From the NCBI GenBank assembly GCA_947491985.1, contig CANLLR010000028.1:1-33811 (forward strand): a DNA stretch of 33,811 nucleotides. The letters are read 5' to 3'. Positions 25,475 to 33,257 of this stretch are shown here, piece by piece. A model generated the notes under the pieces. It was not told the DNA's origin and searched no databases. It saw only the letters and a list, made by a program, of their open reading frames with translations. The stretch's first letter is position 1. Every line of letters starts with the position of its first letter. This stretch comes from Flavobacteriaceae bacterium. GTDB lineage: Bacteria > Bacteroidota > Bacteroidia > Flavobacteriales > Flavobacteriaceae. The translations under genes and the position numbers were made by a program.

Positions 25475-27070
25475 ATGCGTAAAACTACTCTGTTATATTT
25501 CACCTTCGTGTTTTCAAGTTCTTTGCTTAACGCTCAAATTTGGCAAGACAATTTTGAAGGAACTGGAAACATCGTCAATTGGGTGGGAGACGATTGTGGT
25601 ATTGCAATTAACAATAATCCAAACCCAACGGGCATCAATACATCTGCTAAAGTTTTACGATACTCTGACGTTGGAGGACAATATGCCAATATTCGATTTG
25701 ATACCACTTCAAATCTTAATATAACAGATAATCCAGTTTTTTCAATTAAAATATATGTCCCGTCAAGCGGAATTACAGGCAATCAACCCAACCAAATTTC
25801 ATTAAAATTACAAAATGGCGCGCTCTCCCAACCATGGTCTACACAATCGGAAATCATTAAACCTATTGTGTTGAATCAATGGCAGGTGATTACGTTTAAT
25901 TTTGAAACAGATACTTACATCAATTTAGATGGTAATTTGCCAAATCCCATGTATCGTTCCGATTTTAATCGCGTGTTATTGCAAATCAATGGTGAAAATA
26001 ACACTTCACAAGTAACCGCATATTTGGATGACTTTTATTATGATGGTTCTAACAGTGGCCCTAACTTTAACAACTTAGTTTGGTCGGACGAATTTAATGG
26101 AAATGGTGCTGTAAATTCGACCAATTGGTTTCATCAAACCCAACTTCCTAATGGATTCAGTTGGTACAATGGTGAATTACAACATTACACTAACAGATTA
26201 GTAAATTCATCCGTTTCAAGTGGTTTGTTATCCATTGTAGCGAAAAAAGAAGTTTACTCGAATCAAGGACAAACCAAACAATATACATCGGCACGATTGA
26301 ATTCTAAATTTGCTTTTCAATATGGCCGCGTTGAAGCAAGAGCCAAATTACCAGTTGGCGCAGGAACATGGCCTGCCATTTGGATGTTGGGAAGAAACGT
26401 GATTGAGCCAGGTTCCTTTTGGACAAGTACACATGGAACAGTCGGTTGGCCAGCTTGTGGCGAAATCGATATTATGGAACATTGGGGAGATAATCAAAAC
26501 TTTGTGCAAAGTGCCATGCATACACCTTCCAGTTCAGGAAATACGGTAGATAAAGGCGGTCAAATCCTTCCAACAGCATCGAGTGCGTTTCATGTTTATA
26601 CTTTAGAATGGACGTCGGAGCGTATGATATTTAGCATAGACAATGTAGTGCATTACATATACAATCCAGCGGTAAAAAATGTTAGCACTTGGCCTTTTAA
26701 CGCACCACAATATTTGTTGTTAAATGTTGCAATAGAGCCTATTATTAGTCCGAGTTTTATCCAATCGGCAATGGAAATTGATTATGTAAGAGTATATCAA
26801 GAAAGTCCGTTATCCATTGAAGAAACACCAACTTCAAACAATATTATAGTACATCCTAACCCGGTTAACGATTTTCTAAAAGTACAATTGAATGAAAATA
26901 GTATCGGAGCTAGAGCAAAACTGTATTCTATTTTAGGACAAGAATTAAACACCTTTGACTTAAATTCAAACGAAAACACCTTAGATATTTCACACCTTTC
27001 ACAAGGTACCTATTTCATAAGGATTGAATCAAATACAGAAATCAAAACGGTGACGTTAATTAAACAGTAG
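25475..27070 (+). CDS. Secreted GH16 beta-glucanase (laminarinase-like) with T9SS tail
   Basis: This 531-residue enzyme should hydrolyse beta-1,3- or mixed-linkage glucans outside the cell. It has a signal peptide (1-21, ending LNAQ) and an N-terminal beta-sandwich of carbohydrate-binding type at about 23-190. The GH16 domain (about 200-442) carries the catalytic signature [10 protein letters not shown], with E330 as nucleophile, D332, and E335 as acid/base. Substrate-cleft aromatics include [11 protein letters not shown] type A T9SS sorting tail follows ([29 protein letters not shown]). No SusC/SusD pair is adjacent. Its last 61 bases overlap the convergent pyrF frame. Confidence 0.92.
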   Translation: MRKTTLLYFTFVFSSSLLNAQIWQDNFEGTGNIVNWVGDDCGIAINNNPNPTGINTSAKVLRYSDVGGQYANIRFDTTSNLNITDNPVFSIKIYVPSSGITGNQPNQISLKLQNGALSQPWSTQSEIIKPIVLNQWQVITFNFETDTYINLDGNLPNPMYRSDFNRVLLQINGENNTSQVTAYLDDFYYDGSNSGPNFNNLVWSDEFNGNGAVNSTNWFHQTQLPNGFSWYNGELQHYTNRLVNSSVSSGLLSIVAKKEVYSNQGQTKQYTSARLNSKFAFQYGRVEARAKLPVGAGTWPAIWMLGRNVIEPGSFWTSTHGTVGWPACGEIDIMEHWGDNQNFVQSAMHTPSSSGNTVDKGGQILPTASSAFHVYTLEWTSERMIFSIDNVVHYIYNPAVKNVSTWPFNAPQYLLLNVAIEPIISPSFIQSAMEIDYVRVYQESPLSIEETPTSNNIIVHPNPVNDFLKVQLNENSIGARAKLYSILGQELNTFDLNSNENTLDISHLSQGTYFIRIESNTEIKTVTLIKQ

Positions 27071-27885
27071 CAATTGGCTAAAATCTGCGCCATTTCTTGT
27101 TGCATTTTCAGAGCTTCTTCTCTGGCTTTTTGAGCAAAATCGGATCCGTTGGATGCATAAATGATTCCACGAGACGAATTAATTAACAAACCCACGTTGG
27201 CATTCAATCCGTATTGACATACTTCTTGCAAACTTCCGCCTTGTGCGCCAACTCCGGGAACTAATAAAAAGCTATTCGGAATTATTTTACGAATTTCAGC
27301 AAAATAGTCGGCTTTGGTCGCGCCAACCACATACATTAAATTTTGGGAGTTCTTCCACGTTTTAGAGGTTTCGATGACTACTTTATAGAGTTCTTTCGCT
27401 CCAACTTGCTGTGTTTGAAAATCAAATGCACCTTCGTTTGAAGTTAAAGCCAATAGAATTGTGTGTTTGTTTTCAAAAGCTAAAAAAGGTTCTACTGAGT
27501 CTTTTCCCATATAAGGAGCAACAGTTACGCTATCAAAATTCAAATCTTCCAAAAAAGCTTTGGCATACATCGAAGATGTGTTTCCGATATCGCCACGTTT
27601 GGCATCGGCAATGGTGAAAATTTCAGGATAATTTTGGTTTATGTAAATAATTGTTTTTTGCAATGATTGCCAACCTTTTATTCCGTAGGCTTCATAAAAA
27701 GCAGTATTTGGTTTATAGGAAACACACAAATCATGAGTGGTATCGATAATCGCTTTATTGAATTCGAAAATCGGATCTTCAAGTTCAAGTAAATGTTGTG
27801 GTATTTTAGTTAAATCAACATCAAGACCGATACACAGAAAGGTTTTTTTTTTGTGGATTTCTTCGATTAAATCTTGAGTAGTCAT
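27010..27885 (-). CDS. pyrF: Orotidine 5'-phosphate decarboxylase
   Basis: PyrF decarboxylates OMP to UMP in pyrimidine synthesis. Residues [14 protein letters not shown], the catalytic DAKRGD (D94-K96-D99), [24 protein letters not shown] and the phosphate-binding [11 protein letters not shown] mark the type 2 (about 270-residue) family. I start at the ATG at 27885; the frame opens 24 codons earlier through a CTTTGCG repeat that is clearly not protein-coding. The natural end of the family would be near MAQILAN. Here the frame runs on for about 20 more residues ([14 protein letters not shown] and so on) antisense to the GH16 sorting tail, giving 291 residues. The core enzyme looks intact. Confidence 0.93.
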   Translation of the reverse strand: MTTQDLIEEIHKKKTFLCIGLDVDLTKIPQHLLELEDPIFEFNKAIIDTTHDLCVSYKPNTAFYEAYGIKGWQSLQKTIIYINQNYPEIFTIADAKRGDIGNTSSMYAKAFLEDLNFDSVTVAPYMGKDSVEPFLAFENKHTILLALTSNEGAFDFQTQQVGAKELYKVVIETSKTWKNSQNLMYVVGATKADYFAEIRKIIPNSFLLVPGVGAQGGSLQEVCQYGLNANVGLLINSSRGIIYASNGSDFAQKAREEALKMQQEMAQILANCYCLINVTVLISVFDSILMK

Positions 27886-27900
27886 TTTAGAATATTTAAC

Positions 27901-27930
27901 CGCAAAGTTCGCAAAGTTTTTGCAAAGTTT
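27901..27930. repeat. Tandem CGCAAAGTT-type repeat upstream of pyrF
   Basis: Three units, CGCAAAGTT, CGCAAAGTT and TGCAAAGTT, lie 16 bases before the pyrF start. On the minus strand they read CTTTGCG, which resembles repeated TTTG boxes, so they may hide or replace the promoter. A degenerate relative is at 1063-1100. Confidence 0.5.
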
Positions 27931-27969
27931 AATAGTAAAAGGGAAACAAAAATTCAAATGGTTTATTTT

Positions 27970-28075
27970 CTAGCCCCGATTGAAGGAAATGCCGCGCATG
28001 ACGAAAGCGGGAATTGCGATTACTGATAAAACCCAAACCATTTGCTTCAGTAGTTCGCTACGCTCGTGTCGCTTC
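27970..28075. repeat. Dispersed intergenic repeat, copy 3 (degenerate)
   Basis: It begins CTAGCCCCGATTGAAGG, matching the CTAGCCCTGATGCAAGG start of copy 2 in most positions. It ends around TTCGCTACGCTCGTGTCGCTTC, a GC-richer segment with a local CGCTACGCTCG repeat. It lies upstream of pyrF. No ORF is present. Confidence 0.55.
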
Positions 28076-28243
28076 AAAAAAAATATAACAATAACCTAAA
28101 ATTCTATAATAAAATAACAGCGCAATTGTTGGAAATTTGTACTCACAATACACTCTAACTTTAAACTAAACAAGAATAATTAGTAGAGACTTATGGAAAA
28201 ATAATTAATTTAGGGTTAAATTAATTGGGTTACTTTGAAAAAA

Positions 28244-28274
28244 AACAGCGAAGTAAAATTTCGCTGTTTTTTTT
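28244..28274 (-). terminator. Bidirectional terminator after prfA
   Basis: AACAGCGAA / TTCGCTGTT is a perfect 9-base stem with a 7-base loop. It is flanked by A-runs on the left and eight T on the right, so it works in both directions. On the minus strand it ends prfA two bases or so after its stop; on the plus strand it could end a short RNA. Confidence 0.85.
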
Positions 28275-28277
28275 ATT

Positions 28278-29351
28278 TTAGAATACTTCGCTTTCTTTTA
28301 GTTTTTCCATATTGTTAACTAGTTGAAGTTCGTCAACAAATTTCTGAATTTTTCCGTTCATCACACCATCCATATCAAAAACGTCTAAACCAATTCGGTG
28401 GTCGGTTACCCTTCCTTGAGCGTAATTATATGTGCGTATTTTTGCTGAACGGTCGCCCGAACTCACTTGAGACGTACGAGTAGTAGCATCTTCAGCCTGT
28501 TTTTTGGCTAATTCTTGTTCGTACAAACGCGAACGCAATACGTCGAAAGCTTTGTCTTTATTTTTATGTTGCGATTTTTGATCTTGACATTGTGCCACCA
28601 AACCTGTCGGAATGTGTGTCAAACGGACTGCCGATTTTGTAGTATTTACCGATTGACCACCTGGACCTGAAGAACAGAAAAAATCGACACGAACGTCATT
28701 CATATCAATCTGCACATCAAATTCTTCAGCTTCTGGCAACACCATTACAGTGGCTGCAGAAGTGTGCACTCGTCCTTGCGTTTCCGTTTGCGGAACACGT
28801 TGTACGCGGTGAACACCAGCTTCAAACTTCAAGGTTCCGTAAACATCTTCTCCGGTTACTTCAAAGATTACCTCTTTAAATCCACCCGATGTTCCTTCGT
28901 TCATATCTACCACCGAAGTTCTCCAACCGCGATTTTCACAGTATTTCGTGTACATTCGATACAGGTCGCCAGCAAAAATAGACGCTTCATCGCCACCAGT
29001 TCCTGCACGAATTTCGACCATCACATTTTTAGCGTCTTCCGGGTCTTTCGGAATCAATAAAAATTTAATTTCGTCTTCCAATTCAGGCAAACGTCCTTTG
29101 GCTTCGTCCAATTGCATTTTGGCCATTTCAACCATTTCGGCATCCGACCCATCGGCTAAAATTTCGTTGGCTTCTTTAATATTCCCATCCAAAGTAACAT
29201 ATTCGTCGCGCTTTTCCATCAACGCTTTCAAGCCTTTATATTCTTGATTTAATTGCACATAACGCTTCTGATCGGCAATAATATCGGGTTGAATAATCAA
29301 ATCCGAAATCTCGTCGAAACGCTGTTTTACATATTGAAGTCTGTCTAACAT
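28278..29351 (-). CDS. prfA: Peptide chain release factor 1
   Basis: RF1 releases finished proteins at UAA and UAG stop codons. The 357-residue protein has the catalytic GGQ at 231-233 ([20 protein letters not shown]). The stop-codon anticodon-like tripeptide is P187-Q188-T189 ([17 protein letters not shown]), where many RF1 proteins read PAT; the PxT form still marks RF1 and not RF2 (SPF). Length and the ending [13 protein letters not shown] are typical. An exact TAAATTTG box lies about 28 bases upstream, and a strong terminator follows directly. Identity is secure. Confidence 0.97.
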   Translation of the reverse strand: MLDRLQYVKQRFDEISDLIIQPDIIADQKRYVQLNQEYKGLKALMEKRDEYVTLDGNIKEANEILADGSDAEMVEMAKMQLDEAKGRLPELEDEIKFLLIPKDPEDAKNVMVEIRAGTGGDEASIFAGDLYRMYTKYCENRGWRTSVVDMNEGTSGGFKEVIFEVTGEDVYGTLKFEAGVHRVQRVPQTETQGRVHTSAATVMVLPEAEEFDVQIDMNDVRVDFFCSSGPGGQSVNTTKSAVRLTHIPTGLVAQCQDQKSQHKNKDKAFDVLRSRLYEQELAKKQAEDATTRTSQVSSGDRSAKIRTYNYAQGRVTDHRIGLDVFDMDGVMNGKIQKFVDELQLVNNMEKLKESEVF

Positions 29352-29378
29352 CTTGTAGTCGTTCTTTTTTTAAGTGTG

Positions 29379-29386
29379 CAAATTTA
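29379..29386 (-). promoter_or_regulatory. prfA -7 box (TAAATTTG)
   Basis: On the minus strand TAAATTTG matches TAnnTTTG exactly, 27 bases before the prfA ATG. No clear -33 TTG is seen in the A/T-rich sequence upstream. Confidence 0.45.
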
Positions 29387-29420
29387 GTGAAAAATAGTGT
29401 AATTTTTTTATTTTTTTTAA

Positions 29421-29550
29421 GCTATTTCCAGCTATATGCTCCACTCATTTATTGTTTCATACCGCAACAATAAAAGGATTTACACTACAAATGCAAAGCA
29501 TTCACTGAACTCAACTAAAAACAAACACTTTGTGAAGTAATCTGGGCTAG
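29421..29550. repeat. Dispersed intergenic repeat, copy 4 (degenerate)
   Basis: It begins GCTATTTCCAGCTAT and ends TCTGGGCTAG, the same right end as copy 1 (GTCTGGGCTAG). It fills the gap between divergent prfA and the first DUF6265 gene. Internal similarity to the other copies is low, so only the ends support membership. No ORF is present. Confidence 0.5.
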
Positions 29551-29594
29551 TTACCATAATTTTCATAATATTGTATAATAGAAAATACAACTTT

Positions 29595-30110
29595 ATGAAA
29601 TTAGCAAAATCACTTTTAACGATACTTCTATTACTGTTTGTTTTACAATCGTGCAAAAAAGAAGCCTCTAAAACAGTAGCACTAGCAAAAAATTACACCC
29701 AACTACAAAAAGCCAATTGGTTTATTGGAACTTGGGAAAATGCTACCAACGAAATGACTATGAAAGAAATCTGGAAACAAGAAACGGATAGTAGTTTTTC
29801 GGCAGACAGCTTTATCATTGTTCAAAAAGACACTGTGTTTTATGAAAAGGTAGATTTAATCCAACGCAATGATAGTTTATTTTACATTGTTTCAGTAAAA
29901 AATCAAAACAACGAAAAACCCGTTTCATTTTATTTAACAACTACTAACGAAAGTGAATTGGTATTTGAAAATCAGAAACATGATTTTCCAAATAAAATAA
30001 CCTACTACAAAATCACAAATGATAGTTTAGTCGCAACCATATCTGGATTAAAAGACGGAAAAATGAGTAGTGAAACTTTTCCAATGAAAAAAATAAATAA
30101 TAATGATTAA
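29595..30110 (+). CDS. DUF6265-type lipoprotein (first of tandem pair)
   Basis: This protein begins MKLAKSLLTILLLLFVLQSC, a lipoprotein signal with C20. I start at the ATG 29595 rather than an upstream in-frame TTG at 29571, giving 171 residues. The mature part has the DUF6265 pattern: WFIGTWEN, a Trp-centred strand (MKEIWKQ), KDTVFYEKVDLIQ, SFYLTT and the hallmark VFENQKHDFPNKITYY, followed by LVATISGLKDGK. The fold is likely a small lipocalin-like barrel facing the periplasm; the ligand is unknown. Its last eight bases overlap the next gene, which is a paralogue. Confidence 0.85.
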   Translation: MKLAKSLLTILLLLFVLQSCKKEASKTVALAKNYTQLQKANWFIGTWENATNEMTMKEIWKQETDSSFSADSFIIVQKDTVFYEKVDLIQRNDSLFYIVSVKNQNNEKPVSFYLTTTNESELVFENQKHDFPNKITYYKITNDSLVATISGLKDGKMSSETFPMKKINNND

Positions 30111-30606
30111 ACCAACTTTCCTATTTTTAGTTTTGAGCAGTTTACTATTACAATCGTGTAATAAATACGATGCCAATGGTAAATTGATAAAGGAATACGA
30201 ACAAATTGATAATGCAAGCTGGCTTATGGGCAATTGGGAAAAGAGTGATTCTCTTGGTATTTTAACCGAATCATGGCAAGCACTTGACGACAGTACTTTT
30301 GTGGGCCAATCGTTTTTTGTGACTCCAAGAAAGGACACAGTGCATAAAGAAACCATGGAGCTCATGCAAAAGGATGATTTTTTGATTTACACGGCAACAG
30401 TTAAAGGAGAAAACAAAGATGAACCTACTCGATTTCAACTCACCGAAAACGCCGACAGCTTGTTGGTATTTGAAAACCCGAAACATGATTACCCTAAAAA
30501 AATTCGCTACGAGCTCAAAGTCGACAAACGTGTTACTATTACAATATCCGGAAATCAAAGCGGAAAATTAAGTAACGAAAGTTATTTAATGCAAAAAAAA
30601 GAGTAG
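30103..30606 (+). CDS. DUF6265-type lipoprotein (second of tandem pair)
   Basis: This 167-residue protein has a lipoprotein signal (MIKPTFLFLVLSSLLLQSC, C19). It shows the same ordered motifs as its upstream neighbour: WLMGNWEKS, LTESWQALDD, KDTVHKETMELMQ, RFQLTENADS, VFENPKHDYPKKIRYEL and ITISGNQSGKLSNESY. The two genes overlap by eight bases in different frames, so they are translationally coupled and arose by tandem duplication. They diverge considerably outside the motifs. A strong terminator follows. No function is known. Confidence 0.85.
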   Translation: MIKPTFLFLVLSSLLLQSCNKYDANGKLIKEYEQIDNASWLMGNWEKSDSLGILTESWQALDDSTFVGQSFFVTPRKDTVHKETMELMQKDDFLIYTATVKGENKDEPTRFQLTENADSLLVFENPKHDYPKKIRYELKVDKRVTITISGNQSGKLSNESYLMQKKE

Positions 30607-30630
30607 TTAAATCGAACATTTTGTAATTAA

Positions 30631-30664
30631 AAAAAACCTTGCAATATCACGCAAGGTTTTTTTT
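30631..30664 (+). terminator. Terminator after the DUF6265 pair
   Basis: AAAACCTTGC / GCAAGGTTTT forms a 10-base stem with an 8-base loop, followed by four more T. It closes the two-gene lipoprotein operon and isolates the TonB receptor gene downstream. Confidence 0.85.
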
Positions 30665-30702
30665 ATACCCTAGTTAAAAGTAAATCAATACGTTAGAAAT
30701 TA

Positions 30703-30725
30703 TTATTTATATTAAGTCTAAATAA
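30703..30725 (+). promoter_or_regulatory. Putative metal-regulator operator upstream of the TonB receptor
   Basis: TTATTTA (30703-30709) and TAAATAA (30719-30725) form a perfect inverted repeat with a 9-base spacer that overlaps the expected -33 region. A second half-site TCTAAATAAA recurs directly at the start codon (30789-30798). AT-rich palindromes of this shape are expected for Fur/DtxR-type iron control, but the regulator is an inference. Confidence 0.5.
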
Positions 30726-30750
30726 ACTTTTTTATTTGAATTCTCGTATT

Positions 30751-30758
30751 TATATTTG
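30751..30758 (+). promoter_or_regulatory. TonB receptor -7 box (TATATTTG)
   Basis: An exact TAnnTTTG match lies 39 bases upstream of the ATG at 30798, about 25 bases downstream of the palindrome. Confidence 0.5.
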
Positions 30759-30797
30759 CATCGTTAAATCAATATTATTTTTAATTATTCTAAATAA

Positions 30798-33008
30798 ATG
30801 TATGAATTTTTATCCCTTCCGACCTTATTAATTATAGTAAGTACAACAGGTTTTTCGCAGAAAAAACAAAACGATACCTTACAAATTGATGAAGTTATTA
30901 TCTCAACTGATGCTTTAGTGGGCAGCAAATTCAAAGCGAAAAATAGAGCAGGGTCGACTTATTTTGTTTCTCCAGCCGAATTAAAAACATTTAATTATGA
31001 CGATGTTTCTAGAATCTTCAGAACTGTTCCAGGTGTTTCTATTCAGGAAGAAGAAGGATTTGGTTTACGTCCAAACATTGGAATGCGTGGAACAAGTCCG
31101 AATCGTACCGAAAAAATTACAGTAATGGAAGACGGTGTATTGATTGCCCCGGCGCCTTATTCTGCTCCAGCTGCCTATTATTTTCCAACCGTAAATCGAA
31201 TGCAATCGTTCGAAATATTGAAAGGCGGAAGTCAAATTCAATATGGACCGTACACAACTGGTGGTGCCATAAACATGATTTCTTCACAAATTCCGAATAA
31301 TTTTTCAGGAAACTTTATTGGAAGTGTAGGACGTTTCAATACCAAAAAAACCTATATTAATTTGGGTCACAGTTTTACCAATTTTGGATATATCGTAGAA
31401 TACAACAACCGTAATTCTGATGGGTTCAAAACCATAGATAACAGTCAGAAAAATGCAGGCTTTAATGGTAATGATTACGTAGGAAAATTTAAAATTAATA
31501 CCAATCCAGATGCTAAAATTTATCAATCGTTAACTTTCAAACTTCAATTTTCTGAAGATCTATCAAACGAAACCTATTTGGGTTTAACTCAAAGCGACTT
31601 TGATGCTAATCCGTATAGAAGGTACATTGGTTCAAACGAAGACTACATCGACACAGAACACAAACAAATAATGGTAACACATTACATAAAACCAACATCT
31701 AATTTATCGTTTACAACCAAAGTATATCGAAATGATTTTGCTCGAAATTGGTATAAATTAGATTATGTTCGTTTGGGATCCAATCGCGTCTCAATCAATG
31801 CTATCCTAGAAAATCCAATTACTTATCAAGCCGAATATTTAGCAATAACTGGACAAAACAATACGGCAGACAATGCTTTAGGTATTAAAGCTAATAATCG
31901 AGAATATGAAGCTAAAGGAATTCAAACTGTTGGTAATTATAAATTTATAGTAGGAACTACATCAAACGAATTGGATTTTGGTGTGCGTTATCACGAAGAT
32001 TTTGAAGATCGTTTTCAATGGGTTGATGGCTTTGCAATTCAAAATGGAAACTTAATTAAAACCAGTTTCGGAACTCCTGGTACTGATGCTAATCGTATCG
32101 TCTCTGCCAAGGCAACTGCTGCACATGCATTGTGGAATTTAAATTATGGCAAGTTTACTTTGAGTCCAGGTGTTCGTTATGAGAACATTCAATTGACCTC
32201 AAAAAATTACGGTTCAAATGATGTGAATCGCATAGGAACTTCTTTAGTAGAAACCGAAAACAAGACCGACGTTTGGATTCCAGGTTTTGGTATTTTGTAT
32301 TCACACAGCGATTCGTATAACTTTTTCGCTAGTGCTCATAAAGGATTTTCACCTCCTGGAACTACTATCGGTGAAGATGCAGAAAATAGTTTTAATACTG
32401 AAATAGGCGTTCGTATGACTAAAAATCGTTTTTCAGGTGAATTAATTGGCTACTACAATAGCTTTTTTAATTTGCAAGGTGCTGACAATATGTCGAGTGG
32501 CGGATCTGGAACAGGCGATTTATTCAATGCTGGAAAAGCTACAGTGAAAGGAATAGAAGTATTGGCTTCGTATCAATTGGTTAATTACAAATCTGTACAA
32601 TTGCCATTGACTGTATCGTATACACTTACAGATACCACATTAGAATCTAATTTCAATAGCCCAATTTGGGGCAACGTAACCGAAGGCGATCAAATTCCGT
32701 ATATCGCAAAAAATCAATTGGCTATTTCACTCGGATTTAAATACAAAAAATGGGACGCAGCAGTGAGTGGAAAATATGTAGATGCCTTTCGAACATTGGC
32801 TGGACAAGGTGAAATTGCTCCAAATGTTAAAGTAAATAGTAACTTTATCGTAGATGCTTCCGCTAAATATTTTTTAACCAAAAAAGTAGCATTGATAGGT
32901 AATATAATCAATTTGTTTGATAGTACTTATGCAGTTTCAAGAGTACCAGCAGGTTTACGACCGGGGCATCCATTTGGAATTAATGCTGGAATTATGGCAC
33001 GATTTTAA
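30798..33008 (+). CDS. FecA-like TonB-dependent outer-membrane receptor
   Basis: This 736-residue receptor probably imports a ferric chelate such as citrate or a siderophore. The plug domain (about 45-160) has FRTVPGVSIQEEEGFGLRPN, IGMRGTSPNRTEKITVMEDG and FEILKGGSQIQYGPYTTGGA. The beta-barrel follows and ends in GINAGIMARF with the C-terminal Phe needed for assembly. SQ/QSDFDANPYRRY recalls FecA-type receptors. It lacks the carboxypeptidase-like N-terminal domain and any FecA signalling domain. The signal peptide (MYEFLSLPTLLIIVSTTGFS) lacks the usual basic residues, and a stop codon lies just before the ATG, so the 5' end may be altered. The partner PepSY gene downstream is decayed. Confidence 0.9.
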   Translation: MYEFLSLPTLLIIVSTTGFSQKKQNDTLQIDEVIISTDALVGSKFKAKNRAGSTYFVSPAELKTFNYDDVSRIFRTVPGVSIQEEEGFGLRPNIGMRGTSPNRTEKITVMEDGVLIAPAPYSAPAAYYFPTVNRMQSFEILKGGSQIQYGPYTTGGAINMISSQIPNNFSGNFIGSVGRFNTKKTYINLGHSFTNFGYIVEYNNRNSDGFKTIDNSQKNAGFNGNDYVGKFKINTNPDAKIYQSLTFKLQFSEDLSNETYLGLTQSDFDANPYRRYIGSNEDYIDTEHKQIMVTHYIKPTSNLSFTTKVYRNDFARNWYKLDYVRLGSNRVSINAILENPITYQAEYLAITGQNNTADNALGIKANNREYEAKGIQTVGNYKFIVGTTSNELDFGVRYHEDFEDRFQWVDGFAIQNGNLIKTSFGTPGTDANRIVSAKATAAHALWNLNYGKFTLSPGVRYENIQLTSKNYGSNDVNRIGTSLVETENKTDVWIPGFGILYSHSDSYNFFASAHKGFSPPGTTIGEDAENSFNTEIGVRMTKNRFSGELIGYYNSFFNLQGADNMSSGGSGTGDLFNAGKATVKGIEVLASYQLVNYKSVQLPLTVSYTLTDTTLESNFNSPIWGNVTEGDQIPYIAKNQLAISLGFKYKKWDAAVSGKYVDAFRTLAGQGEIAPNVKVNSNFIVDASAKYFLTKKVALIGNIINLFDSTYAVSRVPAGLRPGHPFGINAGIMARF

Positions 33009-33051
33009 TCAATTATTAAAAAACTGATATCAATTTTAACTTCTAAATCGG

Positions 33052-33175
33052 ATGAAAAAACACCTCATGAAACAACTAAAAGCTAGAAAATTACACCGCG
33101 ATTTGGGTATTTTTACATTGGATTAATCATATCTTTTGCCTTTTCAAGAATGTTGATGAAATCATCAATTTTATG
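33052..33175 (+). pseudogene. Frameshifted remnant of a PepSY-associated TM-helix protein
   Basis: From the ATG at 33052 the frame reads MKKHLMKQLKARKLHRDLGI then FTLD and stop. One base shifted, the sequence continues YIGLIISFAFSRMLM before another stop. Joined, this gives KLHRDLGIFYIGLIISFAFS, the typical N-terminus of PepSY-associated membrane proteins, which often follow FecA-like receptors in flavobacteria. The break fits loss of one T from a T-run (five T at 33109-33114). A second indel seems to follow at LMKSS, where LMNHR is expected. The rest of the gene is missing; a terminator begins 25 bases later. What remains is a 5' stub, about 5-10% of the expected gene. Confidence 0.7.
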
Positions 33176-33199
33176 AAAAACACAAAATAGCCTTAAATC

Positions 33200-33229
33200 A
33201 AAAACCCGTCTAAATTTAAACGGGTTTTT
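33200..33229 (+). terminator. Terminator between TonB receptor/PepSY stub and pepD
   Basis: AAAAACCCGT...ACGGGTTTTT with an inner TAAATTTA forms a strong symmetrical hairpin flanked by A- and T-runs, so it can act in both directions and serves the convergent pepD as well. Confidence 0.85.
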
Positions 33230-33257
33230 CTATTATCTATTCTCTATTATCTTTCCT

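Larger units (their letters stand above)
27886..28277. other. Gene-free stretch between pyrF and prfA
   Basis: About 390 bases hold no credible gene. From left to right they contain three CGCAAAG-type units (27901-27930), a dispersed repeat copy (27970-28075), about 120 bases of AT-rich sequence without visible signals, a palindrome AATTAATTTA-GGG-TTAAATTAATT near 28203-28226, the motif TTGGGTTACTTTGAAAAA, and a strong bidirectional terminator. Confidence 0.6.

Noticed and set aside
27886..27957. 24-residue N-terminal extension of PyrF
   Set aside because: It is translated CTTTGCG repeat DNA; the family start [10 protein letters not shown] begins at 27885.
28080..28200. Small gene between pyrF and prfA
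   Set aside because: Only very short frames without a plausible start or protein pattern exist in this AT-rich stretch.
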